From Roseiarcus sp963696665 (GTDB lineage: Bacteria; Pseudomonadota; Alphaproteobacteria; Rhizobiales; Beijerinckiaceae), in contig CAVOLE010000009.1 in assembly GCA_963696665.1 (NCBI GenBank), forward strand, positions 62,001 to 126,000: DNA of 64,000 nucleotides. The letters run 5' to 3'. The position numbers and the translations under genes are program-made. This document shows positions 45,571-54,184 of this stretch, piece by piece. The notes beneath the pieces are model-generated. The model ran no database searches and had not been told where the DNA came from. It worked only from the letters and a program-made list of their open reading frames with translations. How positions within the stretch are numbered: the first letter of the stretch is position 1; the number at the start of each line of letters is the position of its first letter.

Positions 45571-45692
45571 GGGCTCCTCCCAAGGTCCGCGCGGAGTTCT
45601 ACTCTCACCGCAAAAAGCTAAGACGCAACTATGCCCTAACGAGGGAAAGAGCGACAAGCGGGTACGTCGTGATGCTTTGGTCGAAGGCCTCG

Positions 45693-46106
45693 CTAAAGGC
45701 CGCCAAGCTCGCAAACAATGGCCCACTCGGCGTCGGTCACGGGCTGGACAGAGAGCCGGGACTGGGTGACGAGCGTCATTTTGGCCAGACGCTTATCCGC
45801 CTTCGCCTCTTCCAGCGTCACCGGTCGCGGCAGGGGACGGATCGCGCGGATGTCCACCATCCCGAACTTACCGGTCGCGTCCGTCGGGTCGGGGCGGTAA
45901 GCCTTGCAGACCTCGACGATCCCGACGATCTCTTTTCCCTCGTTGGAATGGTAGAAGAAGGCCTGCTCGCCGACCTTCATCGCCTGCATATTGAGCTTGG
46001 CGGTATGATTGCGCACGCCGCTCCAGTCGGTGCCCGCCGCGCCGAGGCCGGCTACTTTCTCATAAGCCCAGGCCGAGGGCTCGCTTTTGAACAGCCAGTG
46101 CGCCAT
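45693..46106 (-). CDS. EVE domain protein
   Basis: A 137-residue EVE (PUA-like) protein: MAHWLFKSEPSAWAYEKVAG, WSGVRNHTAKLNMQAMKVGE, AFFYHSNEGKEIVGIVEVCK. EVE domains bind modified bases in DNA or RNA. It is downstream of gpsA in the same direction. No restriction partner is adjacent. This is the common housekeeping single-domain form. Confidence 0.93.
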   Translation of the reverse strand: MAHWLFKSEPSAWAYEKVAGLGAAGTDWSGVRNHTAKLNMQAMKVGEQAFFYHSNEGKEIVGIVEVCKAYRPDPTDATGKFGMVDIRAIRPLPRPVTLEEAKADKRLAKMTLVTQSRLSVQPVTDAEWAIVCELGGL

Positions 46107-46185
46107 CGCCAACTCAACGCTCAAAGGTTGCCTGCGCCTCGAAGCCTTAGGCAAGGCGGGGTCAAATTGCAAAAGAGCTTGGGCC

Positions 46186-47172
46186 TCATTCCTCCCCCTT
46201 CGGGGCCCGCGCCAGCAGCGCGCTCATCGCGCCCTCAACGTCAAGCGAGCCTTCGATCAGCGCCTGGACGCAATTTGCGATCGGCATGTCGACGCCGCGT
46301 TCGCGCGCCAATTCGGTGAGCGCCAGCGCGGTGAACCGGCCCTCGACCAGGCTGCCTCCTCCCGCCTTCGCCGCGCTCGCGCCGCGTCCAAGCGCCTCGC
46401 CAAAGGCGAAGTTGCGCGAATGCGCCGAGGTGCAGGTGAGAACGAGGTCGCCGAGCCCGGAAAGGCCCATCAGCGTCGATCCACGCGCCGCGAAAGCCTC
46501 GCCAAAGCGGCGCAGCTCGGCGAAACCGCGGGCGGTCAACGCGGCGACCGCGCTCGCGCCGAGCCCGCGGCCGGCGGCGACACCGCAGGCAATCGCCAGC
46601 ACATTCTTAGCCGCGCCGCCGATCTCGACGCCGCGAACGTCGGTCGAATGATAAAGGCGCAAAGTTGGCCCCCGGAGCGCATCGCAGAGCGCGCGCGCCA
46701 GCTCTTCGTCGGCCGAGGCGAGCGTCACCGCGGTCGGCAGGCCAGCCGCAACGTCAGCGGCGAACGAGGGTCCAGAGAGAATGGCCCTGGCTCGGTCCGG
46801 CGCGGCTTCCGCCAGGACCTCGGTCATGAAAGCGTGCGTGCCGCGCTCGACGCCCTTGGCGCAGGTGACCAGCGGCGCTGTTCCCGGGACCGTCGCCAGC
46901 CGCATCGCGATCTCGCGGCTCGATTGAGCCGGCGCCGCCACCAGGATCGCGTCGCATCGGGCCAAATCCTGAAGATCGGACGTCGCCTCGACCGGGCGCG
47001 CCAGATCGACGCCAGGCAGCCGGTCGCTCCGACGTGTCGTTGCGAGGGCGCGCATGCCCGCCTCGTCGCGGCCCCAGAGGACGACCGTGCGACCGGCGGC
47101 GGCCGCCGCATTGGCGAGCGCCAGGCCCCAAGCCCCGGCGCCGGCGACCCCAATGACATTTGCGGGCCTCAC
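46186..47172 (-). CDS. gpsA: NAD(P)-dependent glycerol-3-phosphate dehydrogenase
   Basis: GpsA makes sn-glycerol-3-phosphate for phospholipids. Rossmann motif GVAGAGAWGLALANAAAAAG, VTCAKGVERGTHAFMTEVL, LSGPSFAADVAAGLPTAV, EIGGAAKNVLAIACGVAAG (catalytic Lys) and LSGLGDLVLTCTSAHSRNF. GTG at 47172 (VRPANVIGVAGAG) is chosen; no ATG is close. 328 residues. Confidence 0.95.
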   Translation of the reverse strand: MRPANVIGVAGAGAWGLALANAAAAAGRTVVLWGRDEAGMRALATTRRSDRLPGVDLARPVEATSDLQDLARCDAILVAAPAQSSREIAMRLATVPGTAPLVTCAKGVERGTHAFMTEVLAEAAPDRARAILSGPSFAADVAAGLPTAVTLASADEELARALCDALRGPTLRLYHSTDVRGVEIGGAAKNVLAIACGVAAGRGLGASAVAALTARGFAELRRFGEAFAARGSTLMGLSGLGDLVLTCTSAHSRNFAFGEALGRGASAAKAGGGSLVEGRFTALALTELARERGVDMPIANCVQALIEGSLDVEGAMSALLARAPKGEE

Positions 47173-47354
47173 ATCACTTCGCGCTGCATCCCGCGCCTCT
47201 AAAATCCACGAAACCGCCCGGCAGCACACCAGCTTCAATCCCGGCAGGGCTGCTAAACCCATGCTCCTAGCCAAAACGCTCGGCCGCGCCTAGTTATGGC
47301 GTTGGAGCGGGCCGCCGGGTGACTTTTGCTGAGGCAGCGAGGAGCTTAAGGACG

Positions 47355-48047
47355 ATGCCGGAGATTGATCTGCCGACCGTCATATTTGCGCTTGTGGCGC
47401 TGTTTGTCGCGTGGAAATTGCGCTCGGTGCTGGGCATGCGCCAGGATTCGGAGCGGCATGGCGAACTTATGGCCCCGTTGCGCCGCGCTCCTGGCCCAGC
47501 GAGCCCGCCGGTCGCGCAGCCGGACGCCGCGCCCTCGGCGCCTGTTTCACAGGCCCCCGCCGATCGTTGGAAGGGCGTCGCCGAGGCCAACCCTGGGGTC
47601 TGGAGCGGTCTCGACGCCATCGCCTCGGCGGATCGCAGCTTCTCGCCTGAAGCCTTCCTGTCCGGCGCCCGGGTCGCCTATGACATGGTCGTCCACGCTT
47701 TCGCCGCCGGCGATTCCGACGCCCTCAAAAGCCTGATGGCGCCGGAGGCCTTCGCCAATTTCGAGAGCGCGATCCACGCCCGGGCCGACGCCGGACATAC
47801 AATGTCGACTACGGTCGTCTCGATCGACAGCGCGACGATCGCCGGCGCAGGGCTTATCGGCCAGACAGCGCGGCTCAGCGTGCAATTCGTGGCCAAGCTC
47901 GCTTCGGTGACGCGCGACGCGCAAGGCGAAGTCGTCGACGGATCGCCCAATGCAGTGGCCGATCACATCGATCTATGGACCTTCGCGCGCGACATTCGCT
48001 CTCGCGATCCCAACTGGCAGCTGACGGCGACGGAGTCGGAGCGCTAA
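47355..48047 (+). CDS. Tim44/TimA-type inner-membrane protein
   Basis: A 230-residue protein with an N-terminal membrane anchor (PEIDLPTVIFALVALFVAWK) and a C-terminal Tim44-like domain (DRSFSPEAFLSGARVAYDMV; AFAAGDSDALKSLMAPEAFA; DHIDLWTFARDIRSRDPNWQ). Bacterial Tim44 homologues are linked to membrane protein biogenesis, but roles are not settled. It leads the Tim44-mltA-smr cluster seen in Rhizobiales. Confidence 0.92.
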   Translation: MPEIDLPTVIFALVALFVAWKLRSVLGMRQDSERHGELMAPLRRAPGPASPPVAQPDAAPSAPVSQAPADRWKGVAEANPGVWSGLDAIASADRSFSPEAFLSGARVAYDMVVHAFAAGDSDALKSLMAPEAFANFESAIHARADAGHTMSTTVVSIDSATIAGAGLIGQTARLSVQFVAKLASVTRDAQGEVVDGSPNAVADHIDLWTFARDIRSRDPNWQLTATESER

Positions 48048-48071
48048 GCCGCGCAACGCTAAGCCGAGCCC

Positions 48072-49151
48072 GTGCCGCCTCGCCTCGAGCCTTTGGATTT
48101 CGAAAGCCTTGCGGGCTGGCTCGATGACGACCACGACGGGGCCTTTTGCGCTTTCGAGCGCTCGGCGCGGGCGCTTTGCGCGGGTCGAACCGACCTCCGG
48201 CCCGCGCAGTCTGCGCCGCCCGAATTGCTTGCAAGCGCGCGCGCGGCGCTTTGCGCAAGCGTCGCAGCCGAGCGAGACGCGCGCCGATTTTTCGAGACAA
48301 GGTTTCGGCCATTCCGCGTCGTCCCCGAGAATGGCGGGGAATTCCTGACCGGATATTACGAGCCCTGCGTCCCCGCTTCGAAAGTCGAAACCGAGGAGTT
48401 TCGCTGGCCGATTCTGGCGCGGCCGACTGACCTCGTGACTTTCGGTCTCGACCCTCCGCCCCCCGGGTTTCCAAAGGATGTCAGCGGCGCGAGGCGCCTG
48501 AGCGACGGTTCGCTCGTTCCTTACGCCGATCGCGCTGAGATCGAGGCTCTTCGCCGCGACCCGATCGTTTGGGTGCGCGACGCGGTCGGGGCCTTCCTCA
48601 TTCAGGTGCAGGGTTCCGCGCAGGTCGAGTTTCCCGATCGCTCGCGCGCCCGCCTCGCCTATGACGGACGCAACGGCCTGCCGTACACCTCGATTGGGAA
48701 GATCTTAATCGAGAGCGGAGAGATCGCCGAAGGCGCCATGTCGCTCGGGAGCCTCAAGGCATGGCTGCGCCGCGACAGCGCCCGAGGGCTCGACGTGATG
48801 CGGCGCAATCGCTCGTTCGTGTTCTTCAAGCTCGTCGACGATTTCGATGCCCGTTTGGGCCCGATCGCCGGCGCCGGCGTCCCGCTTAGCCCCCTGCGCT
48901 CGATCGCGGTCGACCGGTCGATCTGGGCCTATGGGCTGCCGTTCTGGATCGACGCCGAATTGCCTTGGGCTGACGAGACGCCCCGGCCGTTCCGCCGGCT
49001 CATGATCGCCCAGGACACCGGCTCGGCGATTGTGGGACCGGCGCGCGCCGACCTCTTCTTCGGCAGCGGCGATAGGCCAGGCGCGCGCGCCGGCGCCATT
49101 CGCCATCCGGCCGAGTTCGTCGTGCTTCTGCCGCGAGGGGAACGCCCTTGA
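48072..49151 (+). CDS. mltA: Membrane-bound lytic murein transglycosylase A
   Basis: MltA cleaves peptidoglycan glycan strands to form 1,6-anhydro ends. Motifs: NGGEFLTGYYEPCVPAS, the 3D domain with FLIQVQGSAQVEFPD, LAYDGRNGLPYTSIGKIL, NRSFVFFKL and MIAQDTGSAIVGPARADLFF (catalytic Asp region). No lipobox or clear signal is visible from this GTG start; the 5' end is uncertain. 359 residues. Overlaps smr by 4 nt. Confidence 0.93.
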   Translation: MPPRLEPLDFESLAGWLDDDHDGAFCAFERSARALCAGRTDLRPAQSAPPELLASARAALCASVAAERDARRFFETRFRPFRVVPENGGEFLTGYYEPCVPASKVETEEFRWPILARPTDLVTFGLDPPPPGFPKDVSGARRLSDGSLVPYADRAEIEALRRDPIVWVRDAVGAFLIQVQGSAQVEFPDRSRARLAYDGRNGLPYTSIGKILIESGEIAEGAMSLGSLKAWLRRDSARGLDVMRRNRSFVFFKLVDDFDARLGPIAGAGVPLSPLRSIAVDRSIWAYGLPFWIDAELPWADETPRPFRRLMIAQDTGSAIVGPARADLFFGSGDRPGARAGAIRHPAEFVVLLPRGERP

Positions 49152-49726
49152 AGGATGCGCCGCCGCGCCCGCAACGTTTGAGGCGCCTGAGCGACGAGGA
49201 GATCGCGCTCTGGACCGAGGTCGCACGTTCTGTCGCGCGGCGGCGCGGCGCGACGCTGCCGACGCCTTCGAAGCCCGCTCGGCCCGCCCGGCCCCCTGCG
49301 CCGCCTGCAACCTCCACCGAACCTCCCGCCGCCCGACCTGCAAAGCCCTCGGCGCCGCCGCTCGCGCCGATCGAACGGCGGCTCAAGCGTGAGCTTCAGC
49401 GCGGGCGCGCCGCGATCGACGCGGCGCTCGACCTGCATGGGCTGACCCAAGCCGAAGCGCATCAGGCTTTGCGCGGCTTCCTCCGACATTCGCAGGCGCG
49501 CGGAGCGCGGCTCGTCATCATCGTAACCGGCAAAGGCGGTCCCATGGACGAGGGCCAGTGGCCCAACGAGCGCGGCGTGCTGAGACGGCTCACCCCACAA
49601 TGGCTGCGCGAGGCCGACCTGCGCTCGGTCGTGCTCGGCTTCGAGGAAGCCGGACGCGCGCATGGCGGGTCCGGCGCGCTCTATGTGCGCCTCAGACGGC
49701 TCCAGGCGCCTCCCGGCCGAACCTAA
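49148..49726 (+). CDS. Smr domain protein
   Basis: A 192-residue protein: an N-terminal helical part, a Pro/Ala-rich linker, then a Smr domain with IDAALDLHGLTQAEAHQALR (the LDLHG motif), LVIITVTGKGG-like VIIVTGKGG and GGSGALYVRLRR (GxG loop). Smr domains can nick nucleic acids or act in mRNA rescue. TTG start overlapping mltA (TTGA). Confidence 0.92.
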   Translation: MKDAPPRPQRLRRLSDEEIALWTEVARSVARRRGATLPTPSKPARPARPPAPPATSTEPPAARPAKPSAPPLAPIERRLKRELQRGRAAIDAALDLHGLTQAEAHQALRGFLRHSQARGARLVIIVTGKGGPMDEGQWPNERGVLRRLTPQWLREADLRSVVLGFEEAGRAHGGSGALYVRLRRLQAPPGRT

Positions 49727-49777
49727 GCAGGCCTGCTCGGACGACCCGATGGACCGCGGCCGACCGGATCGACGTCC

Positions 49778-49838
49778 CACCACCAAGATCACGAAGATCA
49801 CCAGGAAATCCTTCGTGCTCTTCGTGTCCTTAGTGGTG
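49778..49838. repeat. Imperfect inverted repeat of the CACCACTAAGGACACGAAG type
   Basis: Arms CACCACCAAGATCACGAAG and CTTCGTGTCCTTAGTGGTG match at 16 of 19 positions around a 23-nt centre that itself repeats CTTCGTG. It lies after smr. The element type recurs across unrelated bacteria, so it is likely a mobile or folding repeat. Confidence 0.65.
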
Positions 49839-49925
49839 AATTGATCCCGTCCTCAACTCGCTCGCTACGCGGCAGTTAGGCGGCTCGAACGCGCGAGGCT
49901 GGGGACGGAAGCTCGTTCTATCGCC

Positions 49926-50186
49926 TCATTTCTTGCCGCATTCCCGGTCCAGATGATGCGCCGCCGCATCGCCCTTGACCCCGATGTTGTTCATGGTCTC
50001 CGAGCCGAGCTTGATCGCTCCGCCTGTCAGGACCCAAGCCCCATCGCTTGTCTTGCTCCATGCGCTGCACGGGATGAGGTCAATGTCGCCCGGCCAGTTC
50101 TGCACCGTCCAAACTTGCTCGTCGGCGCGAACGGAAGCAGTCGCCCCGATGAGTGCGACAGCCGTAAGGATCCCTAGTCTTGACAT
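49926..50186 (-). CDS. Small exported protein, unknown
   Basis: An 86-residue protein with a signal peptide (MSRLGILTAVALIGATASVR-A) and a compact mature part with two Cys (LIPCSAWSKTS, LDRECGKK) that could form a disulfide. No family recognised. Opposite to ndk. Confidence 0.7.
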   Translation of the reverse strand: MSRLGILTAVALIGATASVRADEQVWTVQNWPGDIDLIPCSAWSKTSDGAWVLTGGAIKLGSETMNNIGVKGDAAAHHLDRECGKK

Positions 50187-50401
50187 GCTCGCTTGGCCTC
50201 CCGTGTCGGATCGGGACGCGTTCTAGCGCCGCCTCGCGCCATCGGGAAGCGGGGCTCCGCCGGCTGCGCAATCCAAACGCCAGAGGTGGGGATCCGTGCG
50301 CGCGATTCCAGGAGCCGCGCCTGCGTCTTGCCGCCCTCCCGGGCCGCCGCTATAAGCCGCAGCGTTTTTCCATGAACAACCCGACGAGAGACCACGACGC
50401 C

Positions 50402-50824
50402 ATGGCCGTCCAACGCACCTTCTCGATCCTCAAGCCCGACGTCACCCGCCGCAACCTGACGGGCGCCGTCAATCAGCGGATCGAGGCGGCGGGCCTTCGC
50501 ATCGTGGCGCAGAAGCGCGTGCATATGACGCGCCCGCAGGCGGAGACGTTCTATGGCGTGCATCGCGAGCGGCCGTTCTTCGGCGAATTGGTCGAGATGA
50601 TGACCGCGGCGCCCGTCGTCGTGCAGGTGCTCGAAGGCGAGGATGCGATCCGACGCTATCGCGAGGTCATGGGCGCGACCAATCCCGAAAAGGCCGACGC
50701 CGGGACGATCCGCAAGGACTTCGCGCTGTCGATGGGCGAGAACTCGGTTCACGGCTCCGACGCGCCGGAGACGGCGTCGCAAGAGATCGCGCAGTTCTTC
50801 TCCGGCAACGAGATCGTGGGGTAA
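50402..50824 (+). CDS. ndk: Nucleoside diphosphate kinase
   Basis: Ndk equalises nucleoside triphosphate pools. The 140-residue protein has RTFSILKPDVTRRNLTGAVN, QAETFYGVHRERPFF, REVMGATNPEKADAGTIRKD and SMGENSVHGSDAPETASQEI, the phospho-His motif. Start MAVQ at 50402. A partial copy of this gene lies 1.4 kb downstream. Confidence 0.97.
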   Translation: MAVQRTFSILKPDVTRRNLTGAVNQRIEAAGLRIVAQKRVHMTRPQAETFYGVHRERPFFGELVEMMTAAPVVVQVLEGEDAIRRYREVMGATNPEKADAGTIRKDFALSMGENSVHGSDAPETASQEIAQFFSGNEIVG

Positions 50825-50838
50825 TCAATCGAGGGAAG

Positions 50839-51348
50839 CTATCCCTCGCTTCGGAAACCCGGCGATCCGCCCTCGCCAAGGCCGCCAATATGCGCCTGGG
50901 TGTAACGCTCCAGGCCGATCCTCTTTATGAGGTCGATCTGGGTTTCGAGAAAGTCGACATGACCTTCCTCGTCGTTCATGAGCGCCTTGAACAAATCCCG
51001 GCTCGGATAATCCTTCACGCTGAAACAATATTCGGCCGCCTCTTGGTAAAGCGCGCGCGCCGATAGTTCGATGGCAAGGTCGGCTTCCATGATCTCGTTA
51101 ACGTTCTGCCCGATCCGCAGCGGGTTCAGCAACTGCAAATTCGGAAAGCCCTCCAGGAAAATGATACGATCGATAAATCGATCAGCATGGCGCATTTCCT
51201 CTATCAATTCCTCACGCCACTTCTTGGCGAGAACGTTAAGGCCCCAATTATCGAGAAAACGATAGTGAAGCCAAAATTGGCTGACGGCGGTAAGCTCGCT
51301 GCGCAGGCCACTATTGAGATATTCGATAACTCTCGCGTCGCCCCTCAT
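50839..51348 (-). CDS. bfr: Bacterioferritin
   Basis: A 24-mer iron-storage ferroxidase with heme. The 169-residue chain has ferroxidase ligands E18, E51, H54, and later E and H in DEEGHVDFLETQ; M52 (EEMRH) is the heme ligand. It is full length with no missing ligand seen. bfd lies upstream in the same direction. Confidence 0.96.
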   Translation of the reverse strand: MRGDARVIEYLNSGLRSELTAVSQFWLHYRFLDNWGLNVLAKKWREELIEEMRHADRFIDRIIFLEGFPNLQLLNPLRIGQNVNEIMEADLAIELSARALYQEAAEYCFSVKDYPSRDLFKALMNDEEGHVDFLETQIDLIKRIGLERYTQAHIGGLGEGGSPGFRSEG

Positions 51349-51431
51349 AACTCCTCCAAACCGGTCAGCGGCTGTTCGTGAACCTCAACGCGGTGCGCAG
51401 CCAGGCCGTGCGAAGCCGGCCACCTTTGCTT

Positions 51432-51707
51432 TTATTCGGCGGCGATCAGAAGAATTGAAGACTCTTCCTCACCCTCGTCGGCTCCATTCGGCGAGTTGCT
51501 CGGACATTTCTGACAAGAAGCCTCGCAATTGGCAATATGCGCCTCGGCGAGCAAGGCGCGAATTGTCGGTACGCACCGCCCGCAGCGGGGGGCGCAACCG
51601 AGACCTCGGTATGCCCTAGCGGGAGAACACGGGCGCGCGCCATCATGGCCTTGGAGCATGGCGAGGATTTGGATGTCCGAGAGGACGTTGCAGGAGCAGA
51701 CGATCAC
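51432..51707 (-). CDS. bfd: Bacterioferritin-associated ferredoxin
   Basis: A 91-residue BFD-like 2Fe-2S protein: MIVCSCNVLSDIQILAML and GCAPRCGRCVPTIRALLAEA give the C-x-C...C-x2-C set. It reduces Bfr core iron for release. The C-terminus (EASCQKCPSNSPNG...) has an extra CxxC. A perfect palindrome directly upstream suggests iron regulation of bfd-bfr. Confidence 0.93.
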   Translation of the reverse strand: MIVCSCNVLSDIQILAMLQGHDGARPCSPARAYRGLGCAPRCGRCVPTIRALLAEAHIANCEASCQKCPSNSPNGADEGEEESSILLIAAE

Positions 51708-51718
51708 AGGGGGCCCAC

Positions 51719-51735
51719 TTTAGAAACGTTCTAAA
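51719..51735 (-). promoter_or_regulatory. Probable Irr iron-control element before bfd
   Basis: TTTAGAA-ACG-TTCTAAA, a perfect 7-3-7 palindrome, fits the ICE operator of rhizobial Irr. It is 12 bp upstream of the bfd ATG. Irr binding there would repress bfd-bfr under iron limitation. Confidence 0.8.
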
Positions 51736-51825
51736 CTGTCACTATACCAGCAAGTTACATATACACTGCGGCGACAAAGCGCAAATCTGCTTTCTCGCGT
51801 TCCAATCATCTGGCGCGAACCGTCG

Positions 51826-52017
51826 CTATAGCCGCAGAGTTGCGCAACCCGGATGGTGCGGCGGCCTGCGGCGCCCGTCGTCGTACCCGTGCTTGAAGGC
51901 GAGGACGCGATCCGGCGCTATCGCGAGGTGAGGCGCGACCAATCCTGAAAAGGTCGCGCCCATGACGATCCGCAAGGACTTCGCGCTGTCGATGGGCGAG
52001 AACTCGGTTCATACTGC
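51826..52017 (+). pseudogene. Partial copy of ndk
   Basis: Copies of the ndk leader (CGCTATAGCCGCAGAGTT versus CGCTATAAGCCGCAGCGTT) and of codons about 59-115 are joined with the first ~58 codons deleted. GACGATCCGCAAGGACTTCG and TGTCGATGGGCGAGAACTCG are identical to ndk. An indel after CGCGAGGT breaks the frame. The active site His region is present only as far as NSVH. Confidence 0.88.
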
Positions 52018-52133
52018 CTCGGGCGCGTTAGGTTGACGGCTCGCGGCCATCTGATCCACCTTGGCGACCGGAGCTGCTCTCGCTAACCGCGCAAGACGGT
52101 GGAGAGCAGCATTTCGCATTGAGGAGACGCGCC

Positions 52134-52397
52134 ATGAGGGCGGATGCTGAAGTTGGTTGGATCGCGGCCATCATTATCGGCGGGATCGCTGGCTGGCTGG
52201 CCGAGCAATTCATGAAAAGCAATATGGGAATGCTGATGAACATCGTGCTCGGCGTCGTCGGCGCGGCGATCGCCAGCGCCATTCTCAGTCTTTTTGGCAT
52301 CGTGCTCGGCGGATGGATCGGCTACCTGGTTCTCGGATTTATCGGCGCCTGTTTATTGATCTGGATCGTTCGCGCCGTCCGGGGCCGCACAGCCTGA
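52134..52397 (+). CDS. GlsB/YeaQ/YmgE family stress membrane protein
   Basis: An 87-residue transglycosylase-associated-type membrane protein with three helices: VGWIAAIIIGGIAGWLAEQF, MLMNIVLGVVGAAIASAILS, WIGYLVLGFIGACLLIWIVR. GGIAGWLA and NIVLGVVGA are family signatures. Function unknown; often stress induced. Confidence 0.92.
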   Translation: MRADAEVGWIAAIIIGGIAGWLAEQFMKSNMGMLMNIVLGVVGAAIASAILSLFGIVLGGWIGYLVLGFIGACLLIWIVRAVRGRTA

Positions 52398-52592
52398 GGG
52401 CTGCGCCCCGCGAGGCGCCTACGCAGAACCGCTCCCGGGCCCGACCTCGCGCCTCAAGGCGCCGCGAGGCGGCCTCGAGGGACGCTCCGGTGTATGCTGA
52501 GCGCCGGCCGCCCTTTGGACCATCCTTCGAGACGCGCCCACGGCGCTCCTTGAGGCATGAGGAGGGTGGATGCCCCAAGGTGCAATTTAGGG

Positions 52593-52919
52593 CTAACGCA
52601 CGCTCGAGAACGACGTCGGCTGCAGAATCGAACTCGCTAGGGTGTCAACAATTGGCCCGTCCTTCTCGCTCTCCGCTCGCGCGGCGATCCACTCAGGGTC
52701 GCTCTGAAAGGCGGCCCATTTCTGCTCGCGCTCGGCCAGCGATTCCCACGCCAGGAAGTAAGTGAGGTCTTGATTCAATTCGCCAATCACCGTCGTCCAG
52801 AAGCCAGCTTGTCGAATGCCATGCTTGTCCCATATCCGTAGCGTATGATTTTCGAACCGCTTCAATAACGCCGGCATCCTGTTGGGGAGACAGCGGTAAA
52901 CGCGAAGCTCATAGATCAT
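52593..52919 (-). CDS. NIPSNAP family protein
   Basis: A 108-residue ferredoxin-like-fold protein: MIYELRVYRCLPNRMPALLK, RIWDKHGIRQAGFWTTVIGE, LTYFLAWESLAEREQKWAAF. The W-x-x-F-x-x-D-P-E-W motif (WAAFQSDPEW) is diagnostic. Role unknown. Confidence 0.92.
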   Translation of the reverse strand: MIYELRVYRCLPNRMPALLKRFENHTLRIWDKHGIRQAGFWTTVIGELNQDLTYFLAWESLAEREQKWAAFQSDPEWIAARAESEKDGPIVDTLASSILQPTSFSSVR

Positions 52920-53055
52920 TCGAAGACCCCCTTTGTCGCTGGCTGATTAGCCGCGCATCCGCAACAGCGTAAAGCAGCGGCGCGCCGACCATCGCATGCC
53001 GCGCCGCCCACCGACAACTGAGAGTGCGCCGATTGTCGCTCAGTTCACGAAGGCG

Positions 53056-53295
53056 TTACGAACGCGGCTTCCGAACTGTACGGCTCGCTTTCTTCACCAG
53101 CTTGGGCGTTGCGTACAAAAGGGGACCTAGCGTGCGCTTCAGCCCGCTGTACTCTGCGCGCCAACGATCGTATTCGGCTTGCCGCATGCCGACCGAACGG
53201 AGCGCGTCGCCGACCGGCAGTCCCTCCGCCGTCAGCGTCTCGATCATCTGAAGCCTCTGGACAATCTCCCTCGGGCTAAACTTCGACCTCATCAT
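53056..53295 (-). CDS. Helix-turn-helix protein resembling IS3 OrfA
   Basis: About 79 residues: MMRSKFSPREIVQRLQMIET, then DALRSVGMRQAEYDRWRAEY, the pattern of an IS3-type OrfA HTH (RFTxEQI...GISExTFYRWKxKYGG). The tail RKPRS is basic. No OrfB and no IS ends are visible, so it is a lone or leftover gene. Confidence 0.65.
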   Translation of the reverse strand: MMRSKFSPREIVQRLQMIETLTAEGLPVGDALRSVGMRQAEYDRWRAEYSGLKRTLGPLLYATPKLVKKASRTVRKPRS

Positions 53296-53659
53296 CGCCA
53301 CTCCGAACGACGCTCCGCGCCGCAAGCGAGCGACCGCGCTTCAGCGGTCAAGCGCGGATTTTATGCGCTTGGTCGGCTATCCGGAGATTCGCCGGCGGAT
53401 TAAGCTTTCTCAATGAAGAGGCGATCAGGCGACCGTCGGCCGAGTCGCAAATCCAGCGCTCGCACATCGCACAGCAACGCCACGCCCGCGAATTGCGCGC
53501 CGATATCGAACTCGGTCCTCGCCGATGAACAAAATTTAATTTCGCGGCCAGCGCAAGGTGAGGCAAAGCGTGCTTACCCTTGCATCCAGGCGCGAGTACG
53601 CCTGGGAGGTCATGCGTTCTGGCGTAGTCGCGCTTCTACTCATGAAACGGAGAAGCCCT

Positions 53660-53914
53660 ATGCGAATGTTTGTAGGCGCCGTCTTGGCGACGGCGTTGCT
53701 CGGCGCGGCGTCTGTCGCTTACGCGGCCGACGCCACCGGCAAGATCAAGAGCCTGGATACGACCAAGGATATGGTCACCCTGGACAATGGCTCGAGCTAC
53801 GTTGCGCCCAAGAGCGTGACGCTCTCCGGCCTCAAGGTCGGCGAGAAGGTGACCGTGAGTTACACCAAGACCGGCGGCAAGATGGATATCACGTCGATCA
53901 AGCCTGTGACTTGA
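53660..53914 (+). CDS. DUF1344 secreted protein
   Basis: An 84-residue protein with a signal peptide (MRMFVGAVLATALLGAASVA to YAA-D) and a small beta domain (ATGKIKSLDTTKDMVTLDNG, KVGEKVTVSYTKTGGKMDIT) as in DUF1344. ACGGAGAA precedes the ATG at 53660. Function unknown. Confidence 0.88.
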   Translation: MRMFVGAVLATALLGAASVAYAADATGKIKSLDTTKDMVTLDNGSSYVAPKSVTLSGLKVGEKVTVSYTKTGGKMDITSIKPVT

Positions 53915-54184
53915 TGACTTTCCATCACTGATAACGTCGTTGAGCGTGAGCCGCCGGTCATGACCGGCGGCTTTGCGAGCGGCGCTTGAGCCCAAGCCGT
54001 CATCGTGTTGGAAGGTTCGCCGCCGAGCGTCACCGCGCTCGCGACGCGACCGGCAACCGAGAGGCGTGCCTCGTCAAACGCTATTTCCTCCCCCGGGTCC
54101 GATCTTACAAAACACAATGAATGACCTCGCCTTGGTCGAAACGAGTCGGGCCGCTCGGGCCGGAGCATCGACCGGAGCATCGAA

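Noticed and set aside
45693..46106. EVE protein as part of a modification-dependent restriction system
   Set aside because: It is a stand-alone small EVE protein next to gpsA with no nuclease partner.
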